From the NCBI GenBank assembly GCA_003561495.1, contig PWWM01000146.1:1-6004 (forward strand): a DNA stretch of 6,004 nt, given 5' to 3'. This document shows positions 1-5,930 of this stretch, piece by piece. The notes below the pieces were generated by a model. It made no database searches. It was given only the letters and a program-made list of their open reading frames with translations, and was not told where the DNA came from. Each line of letters starts with the position of its first letter. The stretch's first letter is position 1. This DNA is from Gammaproteobacteria bacterium. Its GTDB lineage: Bacteria; Pseudomonadota; Gammaproteobacteria; Xanthomonadales; Wenzhouxiangellaceae. Both the position numbers and the translations under genes were made by a program.

Positions 1-660
1 ACAGCCGGTCTTGCGGGCCAGACGCTGGACCAGGGTCATGGTCAGGGCCGGGGTGGCAAAGAAATCGACGAAGACGCCTTCACCCTTCTTGGGTTGAATG
101 TCGGCGGCAATCCCGGCCACCTGGCCGGATCTGAGCTGGCTGAGCAGATGGCGAAGCGCAGGGCTTCCGCTGGCGACCATGCGGCCGCCGAATCGCTGTC
201 GCGGCCAGGTAATGAACGCATCCAGTGCACGGCTCTCCGGCGCCCGGTACAAGGTGACCATGGGCACTTGAGTGCTCAGATAAAGGTTGAGAATCTCCCA
301 GTTCCCGAGATGGCCGCCAACCATCAACAGCCCCCGGCCACTTGCAGCGGCTCCGGCGACCCGGTCCCAGGAGTCATCAAGAATTATGTGGCGTTCCAGG
401 CGCGCTTTCGACCAGCCCCACATGGCCCCGGCCTCGAAGACCAGGCGCATCAGTTCCACCAGGTGATCCCGATGCAGTCTTTTGCGTTGCCGGGGTTCAA
501 GATCGGGAAAACAAATGGCCAGGTTGGTCGCGATGACCCGATGCTTCTTCCAGGGCAGGCAGTAAAGCAGCCAGCCTAAGGGTGTGGCAAGCGCATGGAC
601 GAGCCACAAGGGCAGCCACCCCAGCAAGGCGATTGGTATTCTGACCAGGCGCAGCATCAT
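1..660 (-). CDS. Lipid A late acyltransferase (LpxL/HtrB family), C-terminus cut by window edge
   Basis: This gene transfers an acyl chain to a lipid A precursor at the cytoplasmic face of the inner membrane (known for PF03279). The frame is open without a stop for 220 codons to the left edge. By comparison with its neighbour, about 75 C-terminal residues lie outside the window. A hydrophobic anchor spans about residues 4-33. The family H-x4-E catalytic motif is seen as GGHLGNWEI with H117 and E122. Further conserved blocks are RFGGRMVASGS and PALTMTLVQRLA. It starts at ATG 660, whose first bases overlap the upstream gene's TGA as ATGA, so translation is probably coupled; a second ATG follows at once. 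No clear Shine-Dalgarno sequence is visible. It aligns end to end with the next gene at about half identity. Where that gene has LLMDQQPK, this one has IAADIQPK, so acceptor or acyl-chain preference may differ. Which secondary acylation it performs cannot be read from sequence. Confidence 0.9.
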   Translation of the reverse strand, partial: MMLRLVRIPIALLGWLPLWLVHALATPLGWLLYCLPWKKHRVIATNLAICFPDLEPRQRKRLHRDHLVELMRLVFEAGAMWGWSKARLERHIILDDSWDRVAGAAASGRGLLMVGGHLGNWEILNLYLSTQVPMVTLYRAPESRALDAFITWPRQRFGGRMVASGSPALRHLLSQLRSGQVAGIAADIQPKKGEGVFVDFFATPALTMTLVQRLARKTGC

Positions 661-1589
661 CGTCGCACCGGGTAAGGTGCATCAACGCCCGGCGGCTGCA
701 ATGCATAGCGCTTGTAGCCCCACAGATATTGAGCCGGTGCCTCGCCAATGCGGTTCTCCAGCCATTCATGCATGTGTCTGATCGAGACCTGCGGGTCGGC
801 ATCGGCGATCCCTGGTCCGGCCGGGGTGAATCCGACCTGCCAGCCGCGTCCGCGCCCCAGTCGTCGGGTGTGCACCAGCAGCACTTCACAGCCGGTTTTT
901 GCAGCCAGGCGCTGGACCAGGGTCATGGTCAGGGCCGGGCGCCCGAAAAATGGCGCAAACTCCCCCTCGCCTTGCTTGGGCTGCTGGTCCATGAGCAGGC
1001 CCACGCCCTCGCCACTGCGCAATTGCTTGAGAATTTCGCGCATGGCCGGACTGCCACTGGCCACCAGCCGCCCTCCGAAGCGTTCACGTGAGCGGGTGAT
1101 CAATGGGTCCAGGTCGGGATTGGAGGGCCGTTTATACAGACAGACTACCGGCAAATGTATGGTGCCCCACAGGTTGAGAATTTCCCAATTGCCGAGATGG
1201 GCGCCGACGATCAGGTAGCCCTTGCCCTGACGACGCGCCCGCTCGACATGCTCCCAGCCATCGACTTGCCGGACATGGGTGAGGATCTTGTGTCTGGGCC
1301 AGTACCAGACCGCCCCGGTTTCCAGCACCAGACGCATCATCTCGACCAGGTGAGCGCGATGCAGGCGCCGGCGTTGCCGCTCATCGAGTTCCGGAAAGGC
1401 GATGGTCAGGTTGGTCTCGATAACGGCATGCTTGCGCGATGGCAACCGCCCGGCCAGCCAGCCCAGCGGCACGGCCAGGTAGTGCAGAATCGGCAACGGG
1501 ACCAGGCTGAGCAGCCGGACCAGGAACAGCGCCAGGGCAATCTTCACGATGTCGGTCGTTGCGTGGGCAAGAGGCAAGGATACCCACAC
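657..1589 (-). CDS. Lipid A late acyltransferase (LpxL/HtrB family), complete
   Basis: This is a 310-residue protein, the usual length for the LpxL/LpxM family, which adds secondary acyl chains to Kdo-lipid A using acyl-ACP or acyl-CoA. A single hydrophobic N-terminal anchor spans about residues 14-47. The catalytic H-x4-E motif is VGAHLGNWEI with H131 and E136. RFGGRLVASGS (170-180), MDQQPKQGEG (200-209) and FFGRPALTMTLVQRLA (214-229) are conserved family blocks, and the C-terminal WGYKRY (290-295) is also typical. The start is GTG at 1589: no ATG lies between it and the catalytic region except at EMMRLV, and a purine-rich AAAGGGGG sits just before it. The gene lies 24 bp downstream of the GMC oxidoreductase and overlaps the second acyltransferase by 4 bp, so the three are probably co-transcribed. 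The family is certain. I cannot separate LpxL, LpxM and LpxP roles, so no symbol is given. Confidence 0.95.
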   Translation of the reverse strand: MWVSLPLAHATTDIVKIALALFLVRLLSLVPLPILHYLAVPLGWLAGRLPSRKHAVIETNLTIAFPELDERQRRRLHRAHLVEMMRLVLETGAVWYWPRHKILTHVRQVDGWEHVERARRQGKGYLIVGAHLGNWEILNLWGTIHLPVVCLYKRPSNPDLDPLITRSRERFGGRLVASGSPAMREILKQLRSGEGVGLLMDQQPKQGEGEFAPFFGRPALTMTLVQRLAAKTGCEVLLVHTRRLGRGRGWQVGFTPAGPGIADADPQVSIRHMHEWLENRIGEAPAQYLWGYKRYALQPPGVDAPYPVRR

Positions 1590-1592
1590 TGA

Positions 1593-1600
1593 CCCCCTTT
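1593..1600 (-). promoter_or_regulatory. Shine-Dalgarno supporting the GTG start at 1589
   Basis: On the minus strand the sequence reads AAAGGGGG, then TCA, then GTG. The G-rich tract is close to the start codon, with the AAGG part about 6 nt away. It supports the GTG at 1589, in the 24-bp gap after the oxidoreductase stop codon. Confidence 0.55.
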
Positions 1601-1613
1601 GTGGACCCCGTGA

Positions 1614-3257
1614 TCAGGCGGCCTGGGCGGCATCCTCCCCGGTCTGATCGGTTTTGTCGGCTGTCTTGTCGGTGCCCAGGATCATGTCGGCGGCCTTCTC
1701 GGCGATCATGATGGTCGGGGCATTGGTGTTGCCGCCGACCAGGGTTGGCATGATCGAGGCATCGATCACGCGCAGGCCTTCGATGCCGCGCACCTTGAGT
1801 TCCGGATCAACCACGCTGTGAGGATCGGGACCCATGCGACAGGTGCCGACCGGGTGATATATGGTTTCGGCCTTGGTGCGGATGAAGTCGATCAGCCCAT
1901 TGCGATCAGTGACGTCGTCGCCGGGAAGGATTTCATGGCCCCGGAAGGGCTTGAAGGCCGGCTGAGCGAGAATCTCTCGTGACAGACGCACGCAATCGAG
2001 CATCATTTCCAGATCCTCGGCCTCGCTCAGATAATTGGCATGGATGGCGATCGGTGTCGTGGGATCACTGGAGCGGATGGCCAGGTGACCACGGCTTTGC
2101 GGCCTGAGCGGACAGGCGTGGACGGTATAACCGTCACCGGGCAGACGGTTTCGTCCGTGGTCATCAAGCAGGGCCGGAACAAAGTGCATCTGGATGTCGG
2201 GGCGATCATCGCGACCGCGACCCGAGACCAGGAAGCCGCCGGCCTCGGCGATGTTCGAGGTGCCTTCGCCCTCGTGGTGCAGAAAGTAGCGAAGCCCCAC
2301 GCGCAATTCGCTCAACTGGTCATAAGTGACCGGTTGTGAGCAGCGGGTCAGGGTGCAGACGTCGAGGTGATCCTGCAGGTTGCGCCCGACCTCGGTGCGT
2401 TCCAGGCGTACCTCGATGCCGGCCGATTCCAGCATGCCGGCCTGACCGATGCCCGACAGCATCAGCAACTGCGGTGAATTGATGGCGCCGGCCGCCAGAA
2501 GCACCTCGCGGCGGGCATGGGCAGTACGGTTGATGCCGCGGCGGCGATAACGCACCCCGCTGACTCGATCACTGCCGGAAAAATCCAGGCCCAGGGTCAT
2601 CGCCCCGGTCAAGACGGTCAGGTTGGCGCGCGAGCGAGCCGGACGCAGGAATCCGGCCGCGGTGGAGCAGCGCCTGCCATTGCTCTGGGTGACCTGGTAC
2701 ATCCCGAAGCCACGCTGGGCGGGTCCGTTGAAATCGCGGTTGCGCGCGAAGCCGGCCTGTTCGGCGGCCTGGATGAAGACATCGCTCAATGGGTTGGTGA
2801 AACCCAGATCTTGAACACTCAGCGGTCCACCCACGCCGTGCAGCTCGGACTCGCCGCGACCCTGGTTTTCGGACTTGAGAAAGTATGGCAGGACTTCGTT
2901 CCAGCTCCAGCCCGGATTGCCCAAGTCGGCCCAATCGTCGTAGTCGCTGCGGTGGCCACGTGAATAGCACATCGCGTTGATCGAGCTTGATCCGCCCAGT
3001 ACCCGTCCTCGCGGCCAGTACAGGCGGCGATTGTTCAGAGCCGGTTCGGGTTCGGTGTAATAACTCCAGTTCAGTGACTTGAAGTTGACCAGCTTGGACA
3101 AGCCGGCCGGCATGTGAATGAACGGGTTCCAGTCACGCGGACCGGCCTCGAGCAGCAACACCTCGTTGGCCGGGTCGGCGCTGAGCCGATTGGCCAGTAC
3201 ACACCCGGCCGAACCGGCCCCGACAATAATGTAATCATAGGTTTTGGGCATGCGCAT
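1614..3257 (-). CDS. GMC-family FAD-dependent oxidoreductase, AlkJ-like alcohol dehydrogenase
   Basis: This 547-residue flavoprotein of the glucose-methanol-choline family oxidises an alcohol to an aldehyde and passes electrons to a quinone or another acceptor. The FAD-binding GAGSAG is at residues 13-18 and LLLEAGPRD at 35-42. GMC signature 1 is RGRVLGGSSSINAM (83-96). Signature 2 is GAINSPQLLMLSGIG (257-271). The C-terminal active site has H468 in YHPVGTCRMG and N512 in GGNTNAP, matching the His-Asn pair of choline oxidase. From memory of the family it is closer to AlkJ than to BetA: NPFIHMPAG, YWPRG, YQVTQSNGRR and the DDHGR region all fit AlkJ. The substrate cannot be fixed from sequence. 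The last 18 or so residues are a charged, Thr/Asp/Ala-rich tail of no evident function. It starts at ATG 3257 with AGGTGA 9 nt upstream. It is first in a likely operon with the two lipid A acyltransferases, an unusual partnership. Confidence 0.93.
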   Translation of the reverse strand: MRMPKTYDYIIVGAGSAGCVLANRLSADPANEVLLLEAGPRDWNPFIHMPAGLSKLVNFKSLNWSYYTEPEPALNNRRLYWPRGRVLGGSSSINAMCYSRGHRSDYDDWADLGNPGWSWNEVLPYFLKSENQGRGESELHGVGGPLSVQDLGFTNPLSDVFIQAAEQAGFARNRDFNGPAQRGFGMYQVTQSNGRRCSTAAGFLRPARSRANLTVLTGAMTLGLDFSGSDRVSGVRYRRRGINRTAHARREVLLAAGAINSPQLLMLSGIGQAGMLESAGIEVRLERTEVGRNLQDHLDVCTLTRCSQPVTYDQLSELRVGLRYFLHHEGEGTSNIAEAGGFLVSGRGRDDRPDIQMHFVPALLDDHGRNRLPGDGYTVHACPLRPQSRGHLAIRSSDPTTPIAIHANYLSEAEDLEMMLDCVRLSREILAQPAFKPFRGHEILPGDDVTDRNGLIDFIRTKAETIYHPVGTCRMGPDPHSVVDPELKVRGIEGLRVIDASIMPTLVGGNTNAPTIMIAEKAADMILGTDKTADKTDQTGEDAAQAA

Positions 3258-3266
3258 GGGTGGGGG

Positions 3267-3272
3267 TCACCT
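3267..3272 (-). promoter_or_regulatory. Shine-Dalgarno of the GMC oxidoreductase
   Basis: AGGTGA on the minus strand lies 9 nt before ATG 3257. It favours that ATG over the in-frame ATG two codons later, which would be 15 nt away. Confidence 0.55.
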
Positions 3273-3281
3273 GGTTGAGAG

Positions 3282-3290
3282 TTTATCGCA
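3282..3290 (-). promoter_or_regulatory. Possible extended -10 promoter for the oxidoreductase-acyltransferase unit
   Basis: The minus strand reads TGCGATAAA, which resembles an extended -10 element (TG, one base, then a hexamer matching TATAAT at 4 of 6 positions). No convincing -35 is visible. Transcription would begin near 3275, giving a leader of under 20 nt that still includes the AGGTGA ribosome site. The call rests on this motif and its position in the 75 bp between the heptamer hairpin and the gene; the rest of 3258-3332 shows nothing recognisable. Confidence 0.25.
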
Positions 3291-3332
3291 TGGTCCAGTG
3301 TAGGTGGAGGAATTAGAGTGGGGGGACTAATG

Positions 3333-3404
3333 GGACGGGTAGACGGAAGACGGAAGACGAGGTTTTACACCGTCTCCCGTCTCCCGTCTTCCGTCTCCCC
3401 GTCC
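3333..3404. repeat. Heptamer-built inverted repeat (long hairpin)
   Basis: The left arm (3333-3362) carries copies of AGACGGA. The right arm (3370-3404) carries copies of CCGTCTC, one of them CCGTCTT. Bases 3333-3359 pair with 3404-3378 at 25 of 27 positions. The loop around 3360-3377 contains GGT-TTTAC-ACC, which can form a small inner stem. Because the right arm has about one more heptamer than the left, a second pairing register shifted by 7 bp is also possible. The right arm ends at the base adjoining the TAA of the methyltransferase, so on that transcript the hairpin follows the stop codon directly. It could end transcription or protect the 3' end, but no U-run follows, so it is not a canonical intrinsic terminator. 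Confidence 0.85.
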
Positions 3405-4580
3405 TTACAACCGATGCAACTGCCCCATCAATTCAAACCCCGACAGAGGCCAATCGAAGCCCCGCGTCAACCCAATCACCTTGAATCGTTCGCCCATTTC
3501 GCCGGGCATGGCCAGGCGTTTGAATTCGCCGGCCAGGCGCAGGCGGGTGGCGTCATCTTCGGCCTTTTCGACGATTTCGTGAGCGTCCAATGACAAAAGA
3601 AAACCGCTCTGGTTGGTGAAGCCGGAGACTTCCAGGCCGCAATCGACGGCGGCTTCGGCCACCGCGGTGAAGTCGACGAAGGCTGACAGGTCGGTCAATC
3701 CCGGCCAGACGAAGGGATCGAAATGAGCGCGGTGCCGGTAATGGCAGACCAGGGTGCCGTCGCTGCGCTCGGGCAGGTAATACTCGTGGCGCGGATAGCC
3801 GTAGTCGATCATCAGCGCAACGCCCCGGCGCAGGGTGTGGGTCACGGTGTCCAGCCAGCCGGGCAGGTCCACGCAGATTTCGCTGCGATAGCCGAACGGC
3901 AGTGGCTGGGGCAGAGTGTTGACGATGGACTGCCAGGCCTGTTGCAGGCGATCACCGGGGGTGATGCATGTCCAGTCGAAGCGATCCCCGGCGATGGTCA
4001 CGCCCAGTTCGGCCAGGCCGTCCTCGGTGATTTCGAAACGTTTGACCGCCAGTGCATCAATGACCTCGTTGGCGATGATGACGCCATCAAACGGTTCATC
4101 CGGTGGGCTGTTCAGCCATCCGATCCGGGCGCGCAGATGCTCGGGCAGATCGCGCAGGGTTTCGGCCTGAACTTCGCGCAGGGGTGCGCTGGGTTCCAGA
4201 ATCAGGTAACGCTTCGGGGGCTGCTCTAGGGCCCCGAGCAGATCGCGCGCCAGGGCACCGGAACCGGCACCCAGCTCGAGCAGGGTCCAGTCGCCCTTCA
4301 GCTCGGAGGCGACTTCGTCAATCTGACGAGCCACGGTGGCCGCGAAGATGGGCCCCTGTTCGGGAGCCGTGACGAAATCCCCAGCCTGACCGAACTTGTG
4401 CAACCCGTTGACGTAATAGCCCAAACCCGGTTCATACAGGGCCATGGTCATGAAGCGATCGAAAGGCATCGGACCGTTCGTCGAGATGACATCGACCATC
4501 TTGTTGCACAATGACTGGCTCAAGGCCAGCAGATCCTCCGGGGGGTGCGGCAACGACAAGGAAGGATTCGACGATGACAT
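3405..4580 (-). CDS. MidA/NDUFAF7-family SAM-dependent methyltransferase
   Basis: This is a 391-residue class I SAM-dependent methyltransferase of the MidA/NDUFAF7 type (PF02636, formerly DUF185). The eukaryotic member methylates an arginine of the complex I subunit NDUFS2. The target of bacterial members is not settled, so a complex I role here is inference. Visible family marks are ALYEPGLGYY (47-56), GDFVTAPE (67-74), SAM-binding LELGAGSG (101-108), LEP (128-130), ANEVIDALAV (170-179), MIDYGYPRHEYY (257-268) and PGEMGERFKVI (359-369). Length is normal for the family. ATG 4580 is chosen because relatives carry roughly 15-20 residues before the ALSQ-like helix. It lacks a visible ribosome site. 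An internal GGAGGA precedes a TTG at residue 20 and is an alternative start. The gene is divergent from the pteridine reductase, with overlapping start codons, and ends against the heptamer hairpin. Confidence 0.92.
   Translation of the reverse strand: MSSSNPSLSLPHPPEDLLALSQSLCNKMVDVISTNGPMPFDRFMTMALYEPGLGYYVNGLHKFGQAGDFVTAPEQGPIFAATVARQIDEVASELKGDWTLLELGAGSGALARDLLGALEQPPKRYLILEPSAPLREVQAETLRDLPEHLRARIGWLNSPPDEPFDGVIIANEVIDALAVKRFEITEDGLAELGVTIAGDRFDWTCITPGDRLQQAWQSIVNTLPQPLPFGYRSEICVDLPGWLDTVTHTLRRGVALMIDYGYPRHEYYLPERSDGTLVCHYRHRAHFDPFVWPGLTDLSAFVDFTAVAEAAVDCGLEVSGFTNQSGFLLSLDAHEIVEKAEDDATRLRLAGEFKRLAMPGEMGERFKVIGLTRGFDWPLSGFELMGQLHRL
4558..4565 (+). promoter_or_regulatory. Shine-Dalgarno deciding the pteridine reductase start
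   Basis: AAGGAAGG lies 8 nt before ATG 4574. It favours that start over the in-frame ATG at 4511, whose extra 21 residues do not resemble the family N-terminus. The site lies inside the first codons of the opposite-strand methyltransferase. Confidence 0.7.
4574..4580. other. Overlapping divergent start codons (ATGACAT)
   Basis: The 7-bp sequence ATGACAT contains the plus-strand ATG of the pteridine reductase (4574-4576) and, on the minus strand, the ATG of the methyltransferase (4580-4578). There is no intergenic space, so each gene's promoter and ribosome site must lie within the other's coding region, unless the methyltransferase starts later, for example at the TTG near 4523. A weak minus-strand TACAAT at 4618-4613 could be a -10 for the methyltransferase, but I see no -35. 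Confidence 0.6.
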
Positions 4581-5329
4581 CAGAACAACAAGGGCATGAC
4601 GGGCAAGTCGCGATTGTAACCGGGGCGGCCCGACGCATCGGCGCCGAGATTGCCCGGGCTCTGCATCGCCGTGGGCTCAGCCTGGTTATCCACTATCGTT
4701 CGTCAGCCGACGATGCCGAGCGTCTGGCTGCGGAACTCAACAGGCAGCGTGCCGATTCGGTGACGTTGCTTGGCGGTGAGCTGGCCGATCCGGCCTTGCC
4801 CGATCGCCTTGTCGGCACTGCACTGGAACAATTCGGCCGCATCGACGTACTGATCAACAACGCTTCGGCATTCTATCCAACCCCGGTGGGCCAGGCTACG
4901 GTCGACCAGTGGGATGAATTGATGGCCAGCAACCTGCGTGCGCCGTTTTTCCTGTCGCAGGCGTGTGCTCCGCAACTTGGCGCGGTGGGTGGGGCCATTG
5001 TCAATCTGGTCGATATCCACGCGCTGGTGCCGATGCAGCGCCACGCCGTCTATTGCCAGGCCAAGGCCGGGCTGGTCATGCAGACGCGCTCACTGGCCAA
5101 GGAGCTGGCGCCCAGTGTGCGCGTCAACGCGGTTGCGCCGGGGGCCATACTGTGGCCGGAAAGCGACCAGTCTCCCGAAGCCGCCCAGGGCATTCTCGAG
5201 CGTATTCCCATGCACCGACAGGGTCGACCGGAGGATATCGCCGGTGCCGTTTGTTTTCTGGCACTGGATGCACCCTACGTGACGGGCCAGATCCTGGCCG
5301 TGGATGGGGGGCGGTTATTGAATATGTGA
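4574..5329 (+). CDS. Pteridine reductase, short-chain dehydrogenase family (PTR1/FolM-like)
   Basis: This 251-residue SDR enzyme uses NADPH to reduce pterins, and in some relatives dihydrofolate or dihydromonapterin. The cofactor site is TGAARRIG (16-23), with the PTR-type TGxxxRxG spacing. HYRSS (40-44) matches the segment that binds the NADPH 2'-phosphate in PTR1. NNAS is at 95-98 and N120 is the SDR structural Asn. The usual SDR catalytic Ser is replaced by Asp: D147 in VDIH, Y160 and K164 keep the 13- and 4-residue spacing of the Asp-Tyr-Lys triad in Leishmania PTR1. VNAVAPGAILWPE (184-196) is typical of bacterial pteridine reductases. The subgroup is well supported. Whether the physiological substrate is dihydromonapterin (as for FolM), dihydrofolate or another pterin is open. 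The gene converges on the isochorismatase-family gene, with 34 bp between their stop codons and no clear terminator. Confidence 0.93.
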   Translation: MTSEQQGHDGQVAIVTGAARRIGAEIARALHRRGLSLVIHYRSSADDAERLAAELNRQRADSVTLLGGELADPALPDRLVGTALEQFGRIDVLINNASAFYPTPVGQATVDQWDELMASNLRAPFFLSQACAPQLGAVGGAIVNLVDIHALVPMQRHAVYCQAKAGLVMQTRSLAKELAPSVRVNAVAPGAILWPESDQSPEAAQGILERIPMHRQGRPEDIAGAVCFLALDAPYVTGQILAVDGGRLLNM

Positions 5330-5334
5330 GAAGG

Positions 5335-5352
5335 AAGGTGAAAGGTGAAAGG
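5335..5352. repeat. Short heptamer tandem repeat (AAGGTGA, about 2.6 copies)
   Basis: Two perfect AAGGTGA units plus AAGG fill half of the 34-bp gap between the convergent pteridine reductase and hydrolase genes. A degenerate AAGG precedes it at 5331-5334. It has too few copies to be striking alone, but it matches the 7-bp period of the other two gap repeats. Confidence 0.6.
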
Positions 5353-5363
5353 GCGATTCGCCA

Positions 5364-5921
5364 TCATTTCAACAAGCGCGTTACATCGCGAAACCGGGCA
5401 TGCTTGGCGTCGATCATCAGCTCGAACAGGGCCATTTCCACGTTGCTGAGATGCACGCCGGCTGATTGCATGCGTCGAAAGGCGATATCGCGGTTGAATC
5501 TGGCGCGCGAGGAGACGGCATCGCAGATCAGGTGGACGGAGTATTCCTGGTCGCGCAGGGCGGCAGCGGTCTGCCAGACGCAGACATGGGTCTCGATGCC
5601 GATCAGCATGATTTGGCACCGGTTGCTGTCGGCGATGGCCTGCATGATGGCTGGATCGTCGCAGCAACCGAAGCTGGACTTGGCCATGGGCTGCAGTCCG
5701 TCGAGTTTTTCGCTCAGTTCCGGCACCGTGGGGCCGAGTTTCTCCGGTAATTGTTCGGCCCAGATGATGGGCACATCCAGTATCCGGCAGGCCTCGATCA
5801 TGATGGCCTGTTGGCCGATCATGGCCTCGGACTCGTGCATCAGGCGGGCCAGTTTGCCCTGGACATCGACCAGAAGTAGCAGGGCGTTGTCGGGTGTCAG
5901 GCGTTCGGTCTGGTCGGGCAT
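5364..5921 (-). CDS. Isochorismatase-family cysteine hydrolase
   Basis: This 185-residue protein belongs to the isochorismatase-like hydrolase superfamily, whose members include nicotinamidase, isochorismatase and YcaC. The Asp-Lys-Cys triad is present: D19 in LLLVDVQ, K81 in MAKSSFGC and C114 in GIETHVCV, where IET marks the conserved cis-peptide region. The second half, CDAVSSRA then a distal MQSAGV, fits the shorter, YcaC-like members. The substrate cannot be predicted, and no nicotinamide or siderophore gene lies nearby. Start ATG 5921 is the only reasonable one, because later ATGs would remove D19 and an in-frame TGA lies 7 codons upstream. There is no Shine-Dalgarno: only 9 bp separate the start from a heptamer array. 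It is read leftward and converges on the pteridine reductase. Confidence 0.93.
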   Translation of the reverse strand: MPDQTERLTPDNALLLLVDVQGKLARLMHESEAMIGQQAIMIEACRILDVPIIWAEQLPEKLGPTVPELSEKLDGLQPMAKSSFGCCDDPAIMQAIADSNRCQIMLIGIETHVCVWQTAAALRDQEYSVHLICDAVSSRARFNRDIAFRRMQSAGVHLSNVEMALFELMIDAKHARFRDVTRLLK

Positions 5922-5930
5922 GGTAGAAGG

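Noticed and set aside
3333..3404. Canonical rho-independent terminator
   Set aside because: The stem is long but no T-run follows on either strand: the minus strand continues into CATTAG and a C-run, so I call it only an inverted repeat.
3318..3593. Plus-strand reading frame of 91 codons preceded by GGAGG at good spacing
   Set aside because: It runs through the hairpin and then antisense to the methyltransferase C-terminus. Its start is GTG, and its protein is repeat-derived and resembles no family I know. The GGAGG is probably chance.
4511..4573. Upstream in-frame ATG for the pteridine reductase
   Set aside because: It would add 21 residues unlike the family N-terminus, while ATG 4574 has a well-placed AAGGAAGG.
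5466..5750. Long frames opposite or within the real genes, such as 5466-5750 plus, 3723-4229 plus and 94-579 plus
   Set aside because: These are antisense shadows of high-GC genes. Each overlaps a gene with clear family motifs on the other strand and has no recognisable motif itself.
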